Below, piece by piece: positions 44,073-56,745 of a DNA stretch of 64,000 nucleotides. Both the position numbers and the translations under genes were made by a program. The stretch's first letter is position 1; each line of letters starts with the position of its first letter. The stretch covers positions 124,001 to 188,000 of the forward strand of contig JAAOMT010000076.1 of the NCBI GenBank assembly GCA_016748015.1. The letters run 5' to 3'. A model generated the notes under the pieces. The model had not been told where the DNA came from. It saw nothing but the letters and a program-made list of their open reading frames with translations, and ran no database searches. Source of the DNA: Geosiphon pyriformis. Its lineage: Eukaryota; Glomeromycota; Glomeromycetes; Archaeosporales; Geosiphonaceae.

Positions 44073-46569
44073 TAATTTCTTTGCTCTTATTTTATGAATA
44101 TTAAATTATTGGAAACCCGTTTGGATATCCAAACTTGAAATCTAATTTTCCTATTTTCAATTGAATATAAAAATACAACCAAATTATTAAAACAATCAAG
44201 TTACATGTAAAATTAATTTGCAGCTAAACTCAGAAATAATTTACAAGTAATAAATATTTTTTGAAATTTAACATATTTCTTGAATAAATAAATTTATATT
44301 CATTTTTTTTCCATTTTACAACAGCTCATATTAGTGGGTTCAAAAAATACACATTCTGTAAATATTCAAAATGGCTCATTTTGTTAAAAATCTGCCAATT
44401 ATAATAACCTAAAAAAGAAAATTATAGACTGATAAATTGTAAAAATTAATTGTCTTTATTTATCCACACTGATTGCTTAGGTGCAGCATTAAACATGAAG
44501 AACGTCACAAAAAAATTTTTACCATTCAGTCATTCAGATTCAATATATTAATTTGCTTTATTTTTTAAGCTAACATACTTGAGTATTACACTAAGATACA
44601 ATGAAAATATATAATTATTAACTTTCAAAGTTTTTATTTACTGTATTTTTTTATGATTGCATAAATCAAAGCTTCAATATTGGATTCATAATCTTTTCAA
44701 ATTTTATAATAATACAACAATAATTATTGGCAAATTAAATTATCTTTAATTGTTTTTGATTATGTTACAAACTTCTGTCATTGCAATTATTGCGACATCT
44801 TTTTCAGTTTTTACAATTTTTCTAGGACAATAGCTATGTTTAAAATTATATAACATAATTAATTCACGAAGATTATGATTTTTATAATAATAATTTTAAC
44901 CTCCTGTTTATTTAATGAATGAAATTTTTTTAATCCTTTTTTCTTTGTTATTTATTTTACTATACTTTTTAAAAATTTAAAGTTATAGCAATGTAAATTT
45001 CACTTAACAATTTATATCACTTTTCATTCTATTTTATAATATTATAAAATGCTGAATTTGCATTTAATTGTTAAGAAATACTAAATTTATCAAGTATATC
45101 TAAAGATAATGGTACTTTGGAAATTTTCTAATTCAATTCTTTTTCATCAAATGAATTTTTTGGGCTTCATTAAATATAGATATTGCTTTGTTTTTCAATT
45201 AAATTGCATAAATTTTTTAACAGAAAGTTTTTATCATTTTTCGCAATGTAATCTTTTTTAATTAATTTAAATACTATTATAAGTTTAAATGAAAAAAATT
45301 AATATTTAATATATATTTTATTTTTGAATGCAATTTTTTATACATTTAAAAGAATTTATTTTGATTTAAAAGTTACTAACATAAAATTTTTCAATGCATT
45401 TCAATCAATTTCTAATAAAATTTTATTATTTGTTATAATTTTTTTTGAAAAATTTTAAACCTTTTAATATTACTAAGTAAAATTTAATCAAGTTTCAATC
45501 GCCTTTCGAAAATAAACTATTTTAATGGTTACTATTATATATGGTTCACTAATTGAATGTTCGTTTATATTCGTGAAATGATGATGATGATTATGATGAT
45601 AATAATAATAATAATAATAAAAATATCAATAATAAATAATTAAGCTTTTAATCGGTTTTTTTATTTTCTGAATTTATATTCAATACTTTTTTGTTAGCCT
45701 AAAGAATATAAATTAATAAAGCATCAAATACATAAAGTATTAAATACCTATAACAAGAATTTTACTCAATGAAATTAGAATATATGCAAAATCGCTTCTT
45801 TTTTAATTTGTTTTTACATGCAAAAATAGTAATTTAACATAAGTTATGTTTAAAATTGTAATATCTATTTTTAACTCCAAAATATAAATTAAAAAAGTAG
45901 AATGGCTGAGGATAATACAACATAATTGGGAATTTCTTAATTTATTTTTGTATTTAAGTAAAATTCGAATTAACAATTCTTTTGATAAGTTTATTTATTT
46001 TTAGAAAACATAGACTTATAATATAGTTTGTTAGCTTTGTGAATCTTCCTGTATAAAATAACTTTGAAAATACAAATAAATTTTAAAATCTGTTATTATT
46101 TCTATAAAAAAATTTTAAATCTCGTGTATTGCCATTTTTTTATTTTTTTTAAAAATGTATTTTGTCAGGTTTTTTAAATCAGATGATAAAAAATTTGGAA
46201 CCAAATTTGACCAGTGAAACTGGTTTAAAAATCACAAAAATAGGATTATAAATCATATGATTTTAAGAAATATAGTCTTTTACTTATTTATATATTATTT
46301 GTTGTTGTAAAAATGGAAAAAAATAATATAATTTTATTTTTTTATTTATTTATTTATTCAAGAAATATGTTAAAATTTGAAAAAGTAGTTAGTATATTAG
46401 ATTATTTATAAGTTTAGTTGCAAATTAATCTTATATGTAACTTGATTGTTTAAATAATTTCGTTGTATTTTTATATTTAAATGAAAATGCGAAAAATAGA
46501 TTTCAAATTTGGATATCCAAAACGGTTTCCCAATAATTTAAAATTCATAAAATAAGAGCAAAGAAATTA
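44073..46569. mobile_element. Foldback or decayed DNA transposon with about 250-base terminal inverted repeats
   Basis: The left arm (44073 to about 44322) matches the reverse complement of the right arm (about 46301-46569). The best part is 44073-44142 against 46498-46569: the outer sequence starts TAATTTCTTTGCTCTTATTT and includes GGATATCCAAA on both sides. Similarity continues inward with small gaps (AATATAAAAATACAAC, AACAATCAAGTTACAT, AACATATTTCTTGAATAAAT) to TTTTTTTCCATTTT. The arms are clearly diverged, so insertion is old. The 1.98 kb interior is AT-rich with no ORF, including a (ATG)n/(ATA)n tract near 45577-45620. No clear target-site duplication is seen. It is either a foldback-type/MITE-like element or a terminal-repeat transposon whose transposase has decayed. 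Confidence 0.75.
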
Positions 46570-49500
46570 ATTACACTCTAGATGGAGAATATTTAAGCGT
46601 AAAATAGAAAAAAAGTAAAAAGAATGGTGGTAAAAAAAAAATTTTTATTGGCTGGTAAAAGAAAAGCGAGCAAGCCTTTTAGAGGAAGTCATTTTTTCCA
46701 ACATTAGCAGCATATCTGTTCATGTTCAAGCTTGTATAGACGCAGAAGGAGACCATATTAAATATTAGCTTTTTTATATGTCATAGCATTGATATTGAGG
46801 TTTCTTGAATAAAAATATCCTGGATTTGTGTTTAAAAACAATTGTGTAACTCAAAAAAATTGTCCACAATTACTTTCCAAAATGGCTTAAAATATAAAAT
46901 ATAGGTAGATTAGTTTTAATACATTGTGTTATTAATTTATACAACAATGCTTTATATTTTGAACCATCATAGATAAAACTATATTATTTAGAAGCAAAAT
47001 TTTGTGCCTTAATAATAGAGAATCAATGTTCCTATGGAAGTTTATTAATTTATTTAAAGAAAATTAGTATTTAAGCACACGATGTATGATAGAATGAAAC
47101 TTTAAAATCATTTAGCGAAATGCTAGATAAAAGGTCTCATAATTTAATATCAAAGATACATAAGTTACAATAGCATTAAAAAAATGTAATTTTAATTTCA
47201 TATTTGTGTGTTACCTGGTAAATAAAAGGGTAAATTTTAGATGGTATTTTGGTTTTTTACAAGGTAATGAAATAAAAAAAAAACTATGTTTTTTATTATT
47301 GAAAAATATTCTAATTCAAAAATTCAATTTTGAGTGATGAATAATATTTTCCCTTAATAAAAATAAATTCTTCAAAGATTCACATCAGTATTAATTTATA
47401 ATAAAGCCTCTATTTGATTACAATCGATAAATTAATTTTTTTCGAGTTGAAAGTCTGGAATCAAGCGTAGCCCCTGATGTGTGACCGTTATCTCAATTTG
47501 CCATATGTTCACACATGGATTCATGTGACTGATTAATCATTTTGGCTTTCGCAAATCAACAAACAAACAGAAAGAAATCAAACGAGATTTTCATTTATAT
47601 CAAACCTGAAAATCTCAACCTGGAGATATTCAAGCTCATTAATAATAAAACGCCATTGTGAAGGATTTTAACGATACTTTTAAATATCTTTTTGAGAAAA
47701 GTTTTTATTTATGCATCTTAAAACGTTTATTTTGAGAGCCTTTTAGCATTTTTACAGAGTCTCAAAGATAGCTAAGCATTATTCCCACAATTATTAAAAA
47801 TATGGCCAGCTATTTATTATTATCTTAAATATTAAACTCTTTATGTATTATTGATGAATATATTTGGCCCAGAATTTTTGATGAAAATTTTAGTCTGAGC
47901 CTTCTAAAGATGTATATGATTTTATTCGGAAATAACATACCCTAATTAATCGGTTTTGATTGAATTATAAAACAATACAAGTAAATATATCCACGACAAG
48001 AGACTAATTCCAAGATTTTAAAAAAAGGCTATATTAAAAATTATTCTCTGAAAGGAAACATGGTTTGATGTTTGAATTCAGAAACCTTGAAGAACAATAT
48101 CTTCTGGCATTCTACAATGAAGCTGTTCAAAAAATGTCTCCTTTTTGCAAATATTATATGTGAACGACAATCGTATAAATTTATGAAACTAAAATTTTCC
48201 AGTAAGTGACTATTTACAAAAGATTCAGTCAATTAAAAATATTTTATTTTATTTTTAATCATTTATCAAGTTATTAACTGGAATTTCAAAAAATTTATAA
48301 TTTAAGGAACTCCATTCTGAAATTGAAAGACCTCATTTCTTGGATATATAAAATATATGATTTTAATGTAATTATTTTCAATAAGTTTTTCGAAAATAAA
48401 AGTTCAAGCGGTTAATAGCGCAATAAAAATTAAAAGTTAATCATTTATATCTATGTAAAAAGTTGGGAAATTTAATTCATAAAATATTATATACGTGGGT
48501 GAACAATTTGCAAATTTTTTGGTAAGAACCGCATATTTATTAAATTTTTTAGATCGTTTAATCTTCATTTATCTATTTAGTTGTAAATAAGAATTGGGTT
48601 TATATGTGTTTTGAATTATGGTGAAGCTATTTTGAATATAAATATGTGATCTTTTGTTTTTTACTATTTGTTTTTTGTTTTTTTTTTTGTAAATTTTAAT
48701 CAATATTTCACCAGTTACGATTAAAAAATTACTCCGATATCTTGGAAAATATTGTCATTAAAAATTTGACAATTTTTTACTTTAATATTTTTCTTTCATA
48801 ATATTTGAGTTGATTTGCTAGATATGACAAAAAAATTTGTTAATAAGTTTCAAAGATTCTAATTACAATTAAAACAAAATCATGCCATTTTACCTGAAAT
48901 ATTAATATAGATGGGATCTGGTAACAAAACAATAAAGTAAACATACAAGTTAAGGGGCATTTTCACATTATTATGCAAATACTTTGGAGAGGCTGAATTC
49001 TTTTACATTTGCAACTCACACCATATTTTTACAAGGTATTGAAAGCTCTTATCTTATCAAAGAAACATTTTTGAATAGCGGTAAAGAAATAAGAAACAAA
49101 AAGCAGGAGCTAAACTGAACTCGAAAAATGCGAAAAGCAAAAAAATTACTTATAAAAAATTTATAATTATTAGAATATATATTAAAAGTAGATTATAAAA
49201 GTCTTAATTTTTATAGTAACATGGCAGAGAAAGACAAATTATAGATCCTCAAGAAATCCGTTTTTCATTTATTGTAAATTTATCACACAATAAACCTTTG
49301 TATTTTCTTTAAAGAGGGCAGTTATTTGTAATTTTATTGAACAAACAAAGGTCATTATAGATAATATTAAGTCTGCAAGGATTAAGAAATTCCCAAAGAA
49401 GTTCATCTTTAGCCGTATTCTTTTCGCCATACGATTGTAAACTAGTGAATTGGGACATAATAATTTGAGTGATAGTATCTTTAAATTAATTCTCAGCAGA

Positions 49501-51226
49501 TTCATTGTATTTTACTAAAATAAGTTTTTAACAAATTACATATACCGAAAGAGGTGCTTGCAAACAAACAACCAAACAACCAAACAACCAAACAGAATAG
49601 GGGCTATTCAATAAGAAGGCAATTATTCTTGTAGTTTTTAAAAGTTGTTGACATGGATAAATAAAACTAAAATCTTGCGATAAAGTCTTAAAATGTTTTT
49701 ACTCAAGGAAATAATTTCTAAAAAACCCGACTTTATTTCAATTATTAGTTATGAAGATCGTTAAAAACTGGATTGCGTGTTGAAGCTTGTTAAAATTGGG
49801 AGGAAAATCTGTGAGATAAAACACATGAAAATATTTTGTAAACGGGATTGCTAAGTCTCCTATTATTATTATTATTATTCAAAAAAGAATGAACGCTCGA
49901 ATTCCTTGCTTTTATTGACTCTTATTTATTAGCTGATAAATAAATTAAATCCTCAATGTATGTTAATTTCCTTTTTATACCTAATTTCTTCCCAAGAAAA
50001 TTTATATCTTTGGTTAATGCTGAAAATAAAATAAAATGTACTTTGTTTGTTTCATTGTGATTCATTTTGAGTAAAGATCAGTTTTTATGACTTTGAGCAT
50101 TTTTTTTCTCATACTTTAAGTTATGAGAGTCCCATCAAAATAGAGTACCAGGAGATTTAAAATTCCAGGAATAGTTGAACTTCAAAGTCACATTCAGCCA
50201 CCTTCCCAATTAATGGTCATATTCATTAGGTATTGTTCGATCAAAAACTCAAGAGCTTTTAGAAGTCTGCTGAATATCCAGGCTTTCATTGTGTAAAACC
50301 TAATTATAATATTTATCTAAACCGAATAGATTTCTCGCTTACTGCGTTGTCTTCCGTTAATTCGAACAGTGACTCCTCCAAAATAAAAATTTTCATGCCT
50401 CTATTAGTTCTTTTCAAAAAAAAATTTAGCAAAATTCTTTTTATTCAAAAGAATTTTATCATAGTTAGTTAATTTTGACGCCGTGGGAAATTGTGAATTC
50501 CTAAGGCTGAAGGAATAATTTACAGAACCGAATGTCTATAACTTTTTGAAACCTGTTTCGTCAAATGATCAAAGTTTTCCAAGTGCTTGTTATGTAGAAA
50601 AGGATATTTATTTCAATGTTTAGTAAAGACCACAAGATTTCAATAATATTTTGGATAGGATTATTGTATCTAACAATACGCCATTTTTGATGAAATTTTC
50701 GATTGAATAAATCTTTAAAGTTTTGTTTCAATCATCTCGAGTCACTTTGATATAGTCGCCACGAAAGAGCTTTTCCTTATTCGTTACAAACTGAACCAAT
50801 TATTTTTGATTGAAAAACGTGAAACCAGGATTCATCATGTAGTTTGATCAACTGGAAATTCATCATTTATGTCTTATCTTATATTTTGGAACGATCATAA
50901 ATCCTACTATCTATACCCTTATCATAATTATGCTCAAAAAAATTATTTAGCCATCAAACATCTGTACACGTGTTATTCTTAAAAACGACTCAAAATAATT
51001 GGCCCATTTTGTTCAAAGGTTATGGGTATCGCACCTAAACTACCATGAATTTGGACATAAGCATCGATGCCTAGAGTTATGAGCGGGTTATTTTGTTTGA
51101 AGTTTTTGTTTTTAAGTTTCTTTCAATATCAAATCTTGTAGAAAAACACATAGAATCATACTTTTTTGAATAAACATCTATACACATAATATCTTTTTCT
51201 TTCAGCCCCGCCTTATTGCAAAACAA
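46570..51226. other. Long intergenic region, no gene seen
   Basis: About 4.6 kb of AT-rich sequence. Short frames at 48041-48232 and 49269-49505 (both -) are not coding-like. A short tandem repeat is listed at 49561-49595 and an (ATT)n run lies near 49860-49878. Nothing else recognised. Confidence 0.5.
49561..49595. repeat. 8-base tandem repeat (AAACAACC)
   Basis: Three to four copies of AAACAACC in direct tandem. Confidence 0.8.
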
Positions 51227-51234
51227 TATAAAAA
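51227..51234 (+). promoter_or_regulatory. TATA box of the secreted repeat protein gene
   Basis: TATAAAAA about 155 bases upstream of the ATG at 51388. It has a GC-richer flank (CAGCCCCGCC) about 20 bases upstream of it. Confidence 0.5.
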
Positions 51235-51387
51235 GACAAGCTGAATCCGCTTCTTTCTAACCTCATCTAAAAATCAAAGCTTGACGCTTTACATCAAAAG
51301 ATCAAAAATTAATTGCACGTTTTCTTTTTAGAAATATTTTTTTCCAGTAAACTTTTATAACAACTATTATTCAATTACCTTATAAAA

Positions 51388-52452
51388 ATGTCTAACACTC
51401 GTCGGCAACCCATTTTCTTATCAATTTTGGCCGCTGCTGCCTGCCTCGGAGTTTTCGTAAATGGCGCTCCAATCTTGTCAGAGGTACAACAATCTGGTCA
51501 ACACCGTCAACTTTCTAGCTTCCAAGGTCTCGGTTCTGAGAGCAGCCATCAGCAGGAATGGAAGCGTAGTCTCGAACAATGGGAACCTCTCAAAGAGAAA
51601 AGCATCGGTCAAGACCAGCGATTCATGAATTTTGATGGTCATGACGCTCAGGGTGTCATGTATGAACAACGACAGCCTCAAGGCGCGATGAATATTAAAT
51701 ATGAGCAAGGTCAATTGCCTCGAGACAATTTCTGGGGTTCTCCACTGCCAAAACAGGATATGACACAAGTCACTTCTCCCGGTCAGAAATGGGAGCCCAG
51801 AAGCCTCGGCTCTTCCCATATGGAATCAGGCACTCTTCCTCTATCTCAACATTGGGAACATCTGCCAATTCAACAACGCGACTTAGAAGGTCTTCCCCGC
51901 TTTGATACCGGGTTTTCATCAGAAAAGCCCCTTGATACTTACAGAGAAGCCTCCTTTGAAAACCAAGGTCCAACTTACAAACCAATTTCCTTTGAAAAAC
52001 ATACTCCCATGAACGGCCAAGTCTCCTTTGAAAACCAAGGTCCAACTTACAAACCAATTTCCTTTGAAAATCAAGGTCCAACTTACAAACCAATTTCCTT
52101 TGAAAAACAAACTCCCATTAACGGCCAAGTCTCCTTTGAAAATCAACGTCCAACTTACAAACCAATTTCCTTTGAAAAACAAACTCCATTAAACGGCCAA
52201 TCCTTTGAAAGCCAACGTCCAACTTACGAACCAATTTCCTTTGAAAAACAAATTCCCATTGATACTCACCTTTCCATGGAAAAGCAAACTACAATCTCCC
52301 ATCCCAAACGGGATTCTTCACCCATTTATACCCCAGCTTCATTCAAGTCTGGTGAATTGAAGGGGGCTCAACTCCAGGATTCTACTATTCGTGGTGCCAC
52401 ATGGAACTCCGAGTCAGTCCCATGCGTTGGTCAATGCGGTACCACCCTTTAA
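51388..52452 (+). CDS. Secreted repeat protein, effector-like
   Basis: Single-exon 354-residue protein with a signal peptide of about 26 residues (hydrophobic FLSILAAAACLGVFVNGAP). The mature part is Gln/Ser/Pro/Glu-rich and hydrophilic. From about residue 189 to 307 there are ten tandem units of 12 residues with the pattern S-F-E-N/K-x-x-P-x-x-x-x-x. Two unit types alternate, SFENQGPTYKPI and SFEKQTPINGQV; one unit lacks a residue and the last two are degenerate. A Lys-Arg near residue 63 (WKRSL) and one near 310 (PKRDSS) could be Kex2-type sites. The C-terminus ends CVGQCGTTL, a C-x3-C pair. Secreted, repetitive, no enzyme domain: this is the profile of a symbiosis or cell-wall secreted protein, but host targeting is inference. 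A TATA box lies at 51227. Confidence 0.82.
   Translation: MSNTRRQPIFLSILAAAACLGVFVNGAPILSEVQQSGQHRQLSSFQGLGSESSHQQEWKRSLEQWEPLKEKSIGQDQRFMNFDGHDAQGVMYEQRQPQGAMNIKYEQGQLPRDNFWGSPLPKQDMTQVTSPGQKWEPRSLGSSHMESGTLPLSQHWEHLPIQQRDLEGLPRFDTGFSSEKPLDTYREASFENQGPTYKPISFEKHTPMNGQVSFENQGPTYKPISFENQGPTYKPISFEKQTPINGQVSFENQRPTYKPISFEKQTPLNGQSFESQRPTYEPISFEKQIPIDTHLSMEKQTTISHPKRDSSPIYTPASFKSGELKGAQLQDSTIRGATWNSESVPCVGQCGTTL
51952..52308 (+). repeat. 36-base tandem repeat encoding the 12-residue units
   Basis: Ten coding units of about 36 bases; adjacent units are near-identical in places at the DNA level (TCCTTTGAAAACCAAGGTCC recurs), which points to recent expansion or conversion. Confidence 0.85.
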
Positions 52453-55400
52453 TTCTTGGGTAGGTTAATTTTGTGAGATTGTTATGCCTGAGCGCGAGAA
52501 AATTTTTCTTCATAAATAAACCATTTAAATCGTTGCTTTTATTCCTTCTTGGGTGTTGAGTGTTTACTTTCAAAGAGCTTTATAAAGGTTAGATAGTTTT
52601 TAGCGATCTTAGTTATATTACGAAGAAAACAAAAAACGTTCTCTGGTAGAATGTTGATCCTCTATAATGTATTGTGTGTTTTCAAACATATTTAGTTTTT
52701 TGCTTTTTATGTTGCTTTTGTTCTTTTTCTTGATCCCTTAATTAATATTTTAACATATCAATTGTCGCGGTATTTAGATTTTGCTTCTCAAAATAGAGGC
52801 ACAATGAATTTTTTTAATAAAAGTGCAATGGTTTTGATCTTTATCATGCCTCAATGAAAGCAAACTCGAGTAAAATATTTTTGAGGCCTTAATGATGAGA
52901 CAGCAAAAATTGCAAAACTTCTGTAAGCTTTGTAAGAATATAAAATTTTGAAAGGTCAAAATTTCCAGATAAAGCTTGGTTTTTGACATTTGCAAAAATT
53001 TCAAGTAATATATTGGGTGAAACAATTCTTCAAAATCGTTTAAATGTTGCCAGGAAAAAGTGAAGTAGAAATTTTTTTTTGTGAAACGAAAGAGAAAATT
53101 TTCTTGGTTAAACTTTAAGATTTCCAGATAATTAAAACTCTGCTTAGAATTTTACAATGTATTTGTGAAAATTGAAAGATTTTTAATTTTTTAAAATAAC
53201 TTCCTTTCGTTACTCTTTTTCTCAAATTAATTTTTTCTCGAAATACGTCCAACCCCGACTACCACAAGTGTGATATTTTTATTTTTATTTTTATGAGAAA
53301 CTTGATTGAATATTTGTAAATTTATTTTCAAAATAATATTTTTAAAGATATTGAAAATTTATAATTAGAGAGAATTTTTTTATGGTAGAATTGGATGATT
53401 AACTTCAAGAGTAAGATGTATTGTTAAAAGTAAATTCTTTTAAAAAATCTTTTTATAAGTGTAATTTAGATTTTGAAAGTTTTATCAATCATCCTTTATA
53501 GAATTTCGAATGTTCAAATGCCAATTAAATTATTATTTTATTAAAGAATTCATTTTTTTAATGACTAAAATAATAATAATAATAATAATATGTTTTAAAT
53601 TTAATCGGATTCTTTCTTTTAACCAAAAAAAAACAAAAGTATATATATAAGAAAAAGTCTCGTTGAGTTTTTATTTTGCTTAAAAAAATTTGACTAAAAG
53701 CTCTCAAGATATATAAATGAAAGTAAGATAATTTATTTGTTAATTTTTTAAAATTCAGTCACATTTTTTAAAAAAGCCACAAAACTAGCTTTCATTTTAT
53801 TATTTTGATTCACAAATTGGCTATTACTAAATTAATAATGATATCATAATTAATTTATATGATTCTTAAGATAGGATATTTGGAAAATTACGTTTAATAA
53901 AGTTTCCTAAAAAAGAAATAGTTCATGCAGAAATCGGGGAAAATTATGTCCCAAATTATGTTTATTTTAAAGGACATTTTAAATTAGTGATAGCTGCATT
54001 TGGTAAAAAAAATAAATTTTTAATTGATATTGTTTAAATGTATTTAGTGTTCAGATAATTCCAGATCTGATTGATGGTGGTATGTCAATTGAGTTACAAT
54101 AAGGATACGTATGACAGATATGTGCAGGGTTTGACAATCTCATTGAAATTTCAAATACAAATCAGAATTCCAACATTCTCGTTTTGAAAATTAGTAAGAA
54201 GCAAAGTTGGAATTTAGATTAAAGATATTTTTTATAAAAATCTTTTGTTATAAATTTTTTAATTTAATAACTTTGAAATTATTACTCAAAACTCGAATTT
54301 TTAATATATAAATATATTTAGAAGGAGTAATGTAGTGTCTTTTAGAACGGATAATTTACTTCCTATGGTTTTGGGTAAAAAGCAACCATAATATTCACTG
54401 CATCAAGTTATTCCTTAAGCGAGCATTTATTTTAAAATAAATGAAACTCAAAACCTGTAAAAGTCATTTATTATAATTTCAAATAATTAAATTATAAAAT
54501 TTTTTTTTTTTGAATATCTAATCAATTCAAGCACAGACATAAATTGCCTTGAGGAGTCCATGTGGAGTCCTGCTTAATGTTCCCAAATATTAAAATTTGC
54601 TTTCAGTCAGAAAATTTTATAGAAAGCCTTATTTGCAAAATTTTCCCCCTCATGCAAAATAATGTGAAAATATATTCGTTAACTGTATGAAATTTGAAAA
54701 ACTCAAATTAATAAAATACCTATGAACTATTAATATCATTTTTAAGAGGGAGAGGGGGGGGGGTGATAAGGTTGAACGATCTGTTATTTATATTGCTTTA
54801 GTCCATATATGAAAACTTTTTTGAAAATATGAGATCCGATCTAACTGTCTTTGTGGAACGTTTCATTATAACTGCTTCCTCATTCGACCAGGAATCTTTT
54901 TTTTTTTACATATCGAATCGAATGGTTAATTTTAAGATTTATGAAACACAGGATCAATTTGAACTCATGCAAGTATTATTAAAAAGAATCAAAGTTTTAT
55001 AGATTTTCGTTATAATAAACCAATATCCATTTCTCAAGCATCAGGTTATGATAAGTTTTAATTATTTCTGTAATTGAAAAAATTATGAAGGGTAAATGAA
55101 TTTATTTTAGGGTGGTTATATTCTTTAATTGTACTTAATCATTCTAGAGATTAAAATTATTAAATAATTGATCCATAACTAAAAATTGGATTACCATTTC
55201 CAATTTTCAAAGCCAATTTAAATAGCATGAATAATATTTTTCTTGATTCAAGTTTGATATAAATTTATTTATATCTAATTATTAATGTATTTTCATTTTA
55301 ATGATAAATAATAAAATTTTCATGAAAAAAATAAATTCTTTGAATAAATATTTATATTAATTTTTTTAAATCCTCTACTGTAAAAAGGTTTTCAGTTGAT

Positions 55401-56745
55401 GAATAATTCTTTTTTGAATTTTGTCTTAAATTTCAAATGTTTAAAATTTTTGAATCAGTTCACATGGGAATTATTAATTATTATATATCTATTGCCTAAA
55501 TTGGACTTTTTGAACTTTATCATTATTCAATTAAGTTTATCAATATAATTTAGTAATATTTATCATGGTTACAAAACTCTTCATTATTATGATAGGTTTT
55601 CTTGTTTAAATTTTATACAGTAGCTAGTAAGTAGTTAAAGTTTTTTTAATCTAGCCGAAAATCTCTTTTTTCCTTGCACCATAGAAATTAAATTCAATGG
55701 TTAAACCATATTGCACTACATTATGATATAATTGATAATGTAAAAGTTGGTAAGCTTTACGTAATTTAAGATTAACTCTTTTGCGGATTCTAATTTCCTA
55801 AAATTTTCGATTCAATATTACAATATTTTATAAATTCATTTGCTGTCTGCTTGTTAATTTGTTTAATAAATTTGACGAAAAATAGTCAAAAGATTTTTTA
55901 ATATTTAGAAAATATGAAATTTTTGCATTATAGTTAGATCGTCCAGAAATTTCAAAAGAAAATTTTATCAATGGAGATATTTTATGGTCCCTTTTATTTG
56001 AAGTATAATTTTTGAAGAAAATTTCATTTAAAAATTTTTAATGTTTCACGCTATTCATAAGATCGTGATTTCTTTTATTTTCTTTCTACAATGTCATGTG
56101 AAAAATTTATTTAAAATTCCAAAAAAATTTTTTTTTACTTTTATTAAGATAATGACTCTCTTACCAATTGTTATCTCATTGCCTGCATTGTTTTAAAAAA
56201 ATTATTTATAATGGCTGATTATAAAATACCCGATAAAAGTTATAAGCAATTCTTGTAACGCTCTCGCATTGCATGAGGTAACGCATGTATTTAATTGGTG
56301 TAGGTCGGGAATTAATACTTATCTCAAAAATGGTTACAAACCAATAATTTAGTATCCGATTCAGTTATACATTTTCTGTATTGAAATGTTGATATCAATC
56401 ACTCTATTTGATCAATTTAATTTCAAAGTTAATTTGAGAGACCATAAAAAGATTTTATTGCATCTTCTTCCTTGCAGATCTTTTGGTATATTGGGTATAT
56501 ATATATATATATACACTTAAATAATGTTAAAAATAGTTGTAAACGATTTTTTTTCTTTTAAATCAAAAAAAATCTTTTTCACTTTAAAAACGATTTTCTG
56601 CTTAATAATTTTCTGTTTTTTCTATATATAAATTCCTATTCAAAATCTAAAGCATTATAAGAACAATTTAAATAATCAAATTTTTTGTTTAAAAATCATC
56701 TTTTTTTCCCTTCAAAACAAATTACTATTTTTTTTTATTTCAAGA
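52453..56745. other. Long intergenic region, no gene seen
   Basis: About 4.3 kb of AT-rich DNA. A G-rich patch at about 54744-54770 holds a run of ten G. A (TA)n run is near 56497-56512. No exon recognised. The last 200 bases are the promoter of the receptor gene. Confidence 0.5.

Noticed and set aside
51952-52308. CRISPR-like regularly spaced repeat
   Set aside because: The 36-base units are contiguous and encode a continuous 12-residue repeat in a secreted protein; no spacers, and the genome is eukaryotic.
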